Source: Planctomycetaceae bacterium
GTDB lineage: Bacteria > Planctomycetota > Planctomycetia > Pirellulales > Pirellulaceae
Length of the DNA stretch: 64,000 nucleotides
Direction of reading: 5' to 3'
Assembly (NCBI GenBank): GCA_007694185.1
Contig: RECD01000155.1
Span: 40,767-104,766, forward strand
Made by a program: the position numbers and the translations under genes. Below are positions 60,844 through 64,000 of this stretch, in pieces. Under the pieces are notes generated by a model. That model ran no database searches, was not told the DNA's origin, and worked only from the letters and a program-made list of their open reading frames with translations. Every line of letters starts with the position of its first letter. The first letter of the stretch is position 1.

Positions 60844-63525
60844 TCAATCGAGGTTTCGAAATTCGGCGGCCGCGAGCATCGCCTGGCAAAAGGCGACCCA
60901 CGGCTTGACCGATGGTTCCCCAGAAACCTTCGCGTCGGACTCCTGGTTCGGCCCCGGCTCGCGATCGGGCATGGCAGCGAACGTCTCGAGGAACTCGAGC
61001 GACCTCGCGGCTTCGGACTCCTCCGGCGGCCGGTTGAAACAGAGCCGAAAGGCTCGGTCGATCCGCTCCGAATCCGACGACGTTTCACCCAGCAATCGGC
61101 TCGCGAACGCCTCCGCGCGGTCCTGAACGAACGGGCTGTTCATCCAGTACAACGCCTGAATCGGCACGTTGGTCGTTTCCCGTTGCCCGGTTACCGAACT
61201 CGCTTCGGCGAAATCGAACAGGTCCAGCACGTCGGGCAGCCGGTCGCGAACCACCGGCAGGTAAACGCTGCGGTGAACCGACCCGTCCAAGTCGGATGGC
61301 AATCGTTTGTCGAGTCCGATCAGCGACATCGGCCGGTCACCGATGACGCGACCGACCAGTGACGCATCGGGACGATTCGGATCGAGTTCGCCGGAGACCG
61401 CGAGCATCGCGTCGCGGATCGCTTCGGCTTCTAAACGCCGCTTCGCTTGCCGCCACAGCCAACGGTTATCGGGGTCGATCTGAAACGCCGCCGCATCGAA
61501 ATCGGATGCCTGCTGATAGCTTCGCGACAGCACGATTTCGCGGACCAATCGTTTCACCGACCAGCCGTCTCGCATGAACCGACTCGCCAACTCATCTAAC
61601 AATTCCGGGTGGCTCGGGAGTGCCCCGGTGGTGCCAAAGTCATCGACGGTTTTGACGATCCCTGCCCCAAACAGATGCTTCCAGACACGATTGACGATCA
61701 CACGGCTCGTCAACGGGTGCTGTGGGTGCGTCAGCCAATGGGCCAATTCGAGCCGCCCGCTCTGATGCTTCGGGATCGCGACGGGGGGATCGATTTCGAT
61801 CAGGCTGGGAAAGCCACGCGGGACCGTGTCGCCCGGTTTGGAGATGTCACCACGTTGCAACAGCGGGACGTCGATCGGCGTCGGTCGCTCCTGAACCGCC
61901 ATCGCCAACGGCAGCGCCTCGCCCGTCTCGGATACCCGATTCAATTCGCCTCGGATCGCTCCGGTTCGCCAAAAGATTTTCAACGCGTCGGTCAGCGTGA
62001 ACAACCCGCTGGGGTCTTCGCCCGCCGCGATCGCCTTGCGAACCGCTTCCCGACCCTCCTTTTCTTGCCGCTGCAAATCGGCCAGTTCGGCTTTCAATTT
62101 CGTGACCCGTTCCGCCGAGATCGAGGCGTGGAAAATCGGCTGTTCTGCCCGAACGGGTAACGCTAGTGGTGTGCCGCCAATCCGGTTGGCCGGCGAGACC
62201 GAGGTGCCAAAGAACGTCTCGGTGCTCGCGAAAACACCCGCCAAGCCGTAGTAGTCGACCATGGAAAAGGGATCGAACTTGTGGTCATGGCAGCGGGCGC
62301 AAGCGACCGAACTCGCCATCACCGCCCGCGTGACGGTGTCGATCTGCTCGTCGATCAGGTCGGCGTGAAATTGAAGGACGTTCGCTTCATCCAGGTTCTT
62401 GGTGCCGATCGCCAGGAAACCGGTCGCGATCAGCAGTCGCGCCCGTTCCGCATCGTCTTGGGCGTCGAGCTGATCGCCCGCGATCTGTTCGGTCAAGAAT
62501 CGATCGAACGGGACATCGTCGTTGAACGCGTCGATCACGTAATCGCGGAAGCGCCATGCGTAGGGGAAGGAAATGTTCGCCTCCTTGCCGCTCGATTCGC
62601 CGAACCTGGCGACGTCGAGCCAGTGACGTCCCCAGCGCTCGCCGAACTGAGGCAGTTCGAGCAGTCGATCGGCTTCGCTTCGCATCGCCGCGGGCATTCC
62701 GGCGGCAGCGACCTGGCTCGCAAACCGCGACTGGTCTTCGGGTGTCGGGGGCAAGCCGGTCAGGTCAAAGTGCAGTCGCCGCAGCAGCGTCTGCGGCGCG
62801 GCGTCAGGGGATGGTCGCAAGCCCTGTCCGGTGAGCTTTTCGAGTACATGCATGTCGATGAAGCTGCGTGGCCAGCCTTGATGTGAGTCGGTCTCAGGGG
62901 CGGCCGGCTCCGAGGCAACGTCGTCTCCACGAATCAGCGGTTGATACGCCCAGTGGTCGCGAGCCTTCGCCAAGTCCCACTCAGCCGACGGTTTCGCCGC
63001 GTCGTCTTCACGGGGATCGACAGCTCCCCCTTCGATCCATTTCGTCAGATCGGCGATCACGCTTCCCGGCAACCGAGACCGCTTGGGCGGCATCTTCAAG
63101 TCAGGATCGCTGTGGGAGATCGCCGTCAAAACGAGGCTCGCCTCAGGATCACCCGGTACCACGCCCGGTCCTGAGTCGCCGCCCTGGCGAATGGCGACCC
63201 GCGAATCGACGAGCAATCCCCCTTCGGCCGCACCCGCCTTGACGGAATGGCATTCGTAGCAATGTTCGACCAAGATCGGCCGTACTTTGGTTTCGAAAAA
63301 CGACGTTTCGGAAGTGGTTGGCAGCGGTTCACTCGACTCTTCGCCCCACGCGGCAGGCAACAGGAGCGAGATGGCGAGGGCCACTGAGGCCGCGCAGGTC
63401 CGCCCGAGAATTCGTCGCCTCGGCCTTTCCCTTTCCTTGCACCCGTTCCAGCCACCGTCGGGCCCGCCAATGCCGGCAACGAGCGAATCGAGAAAACCTC
63501 CAGTTTGGGACGCTTCATCATGCAT
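60844..63525 (-). CDS. PSD1-type planctomycete cytochrome c / DUF1549 / DUF1553 protein
   Basis: SFFETKVRPILVEHCYECHSVKAGAAEGGLLVDSR (CxxCH); GLPPTPED; ERWGRHWLDVARFGESSG; ACARCHDHKFDPFSMVDYYGLAGVF; RVIVNRVWKHLFGAGIVKTVDDFGTTGALPSHPELLDELA. Start set at MHDEASQ (63525). Confidence 0.93.
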   Translation of the reverse strand: MHDEASQTGGFLDSLVAGIGGPDGGWNGCKERERPRRRILGRTCAASVALAISLLLPAAWGEESSEPLPTTSETSFFETKVRPILVEHCYECHSVKAGAAEGGLLVDSRVAIRQGGDSGPGVVPGDPEASLVLTAISHSDPDLKMPPKRSRLPGSVIADLTKWIEGGAVDPREDDAAKPSAEWDLAKARDHWAYQPLIRGDDVASEPAAPETDSHQGWPRSFIDMHVLEKLTGQGLRPSPDAAPQTLLRRLHFDLTGLPPTPEDQSRFASQVAAAGMPAAMRSEADRLLELPQFGERWGRHWLDVARFGESSGKEANISFPYAWRFRDYVIDAFNDDVPFDRFLTEQIAGDQLDAQDDAERARLLIATGFLAIGTKNLDEANVLQFHADLIDEQIDTVTRAVMASSVACARCHDHKFDPFSMVDYYGLAGVFASTETFFGTSVSPANRIGGTPLALPVRAEQPIFHASISAERVTKLKAELADLQRQEKEGREAVRKAIAAGEDPSGLFTLTDALKIFWRTGAIRGELNRVSETGEALPLAMAVQERPTPIDVPLLQRGDISKPGDTVPRGFPSLIEIDPPVAIPKHQSGRLELAHWLTHPQHPLTSRVIVNRVWKHLFGAGIVKTVDDFGTTGALPSHPELLDELASRFMRDGWSVKRLVREIVLSRSYQQASDFDAAAFQIDPDNRWLWRQAKRRLEAEAIRDAMLAVSGELDPNRPDASLVGRVIGDRPMSLIGLDKRLPSDLDGSVHRSVYLPVVRDRLPDVLDLFDFAEASSVTGQRETTNVPIQALYWMNSPFVQDRAEAFASRLLGETSSDSERIDRAFRLCFNRPPEESEAARSLEFLETFAAMPDREPGPNQESDAKVSGEPSVKPWVAFCQAMLAAAEFRNLD

Positions 63526-64000
63526 CGTCGATTCCCCTGCGAGCGGGGTAAGAAGATTCGAATGAACGTTTTCGACGGTCAGGAATCGATGTTCCTGTAA
63601 ATTCACAAAGCGGCTTTCCTCCCCGCGTCCGGTCCGACCTGCGGACGCGCCTGCTGACGTGGTTGCCACAACCCAATTGTAGCAGGTCCCGATTCTGGCC
63701 CGGGCCCCCAGTGGCTTGGCATGCCGGAGCAGCTTCGGCACCGCTCGATGGCTCAGCGGAACGCGTCTAGGCAATCCGGACCGCAAGATCTGATCAAGGT
63801 AATCACGCTCGAACGCTCGAACGCTTGAACTGCTCGGTCTGACTGGCTAAGAGTTTGACGAAATGCGGGCAACCCGGATCTTCCGAACTGGCGAGTTCCA
63901 GCCGCTTTGATCCGGTCGCCAGGCGTCGCGTTTCAGAGGCCGTTGCCCGACCCAGACCTGAGGCTTCAACAGAAAAGACAAGGATTTTGCACAATCGGGC

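Noticed and set aside
63803-63994. Minus ORF of 63 aa at the window end
   Set aside because: Short, no recognised motif, close to the window edge. Cannot be supported as a gene or as a fragment from this sequence alone.

Overview
The window looks like a GC-rich Planctomycetes chromosome segment. This rests on the LEPR-XLL-type giant protein, the DUF1501 and DUF1549/DUF1553 (PSD1-type) pair, and the ECF sigma / WD40 Ser-Thr kinase pair. About 30 protein-coding genes are supported. They include a LOG-family protein cut by the window edge, a histidine kinase with an HTH-REC regulator, hemH, an MFS transporter, a PIG-L deacetylase, an alpha/beta hydrolase and a TIM-barrel epimerase. They also include an O-antigen ligase with a TPR-like tail, xylA, ilvD, a basic Lys/Ala/Pro-rich protein, two GT4 glycosyltransferases, hpt, and a metallophosphoesterase/SixA/YggS/RidA/HisI run. 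The rest are a short GT2, aroB, a UvrC-like GIY-YIG nuclease, a photolyase/cryptochrome, the sigma and kinase genes, one uninterrupted 7,796-codon gene (35533-58923, minus), and the DUF1501 and DUF1549/1553 genes. No rRNA, tRNA, CRISPR array, prophage or transposase was recognised. The most interesting parts are the modular giant surface/secreted protein (a ~145-aa repeat array, a beta-propeller-like block, about 20 PKD-like domains, and four near-identical 95-aa repeats with mosaic variation), the ECF sigma + kinase module facing it, a tandem 17-bp repeat in the xylA/ligase intergenic region, and a pseudoknot-ordered inverted-repeat element at 30.34 kb. All family calls come from reading motifs in the translations. 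No database search was run.
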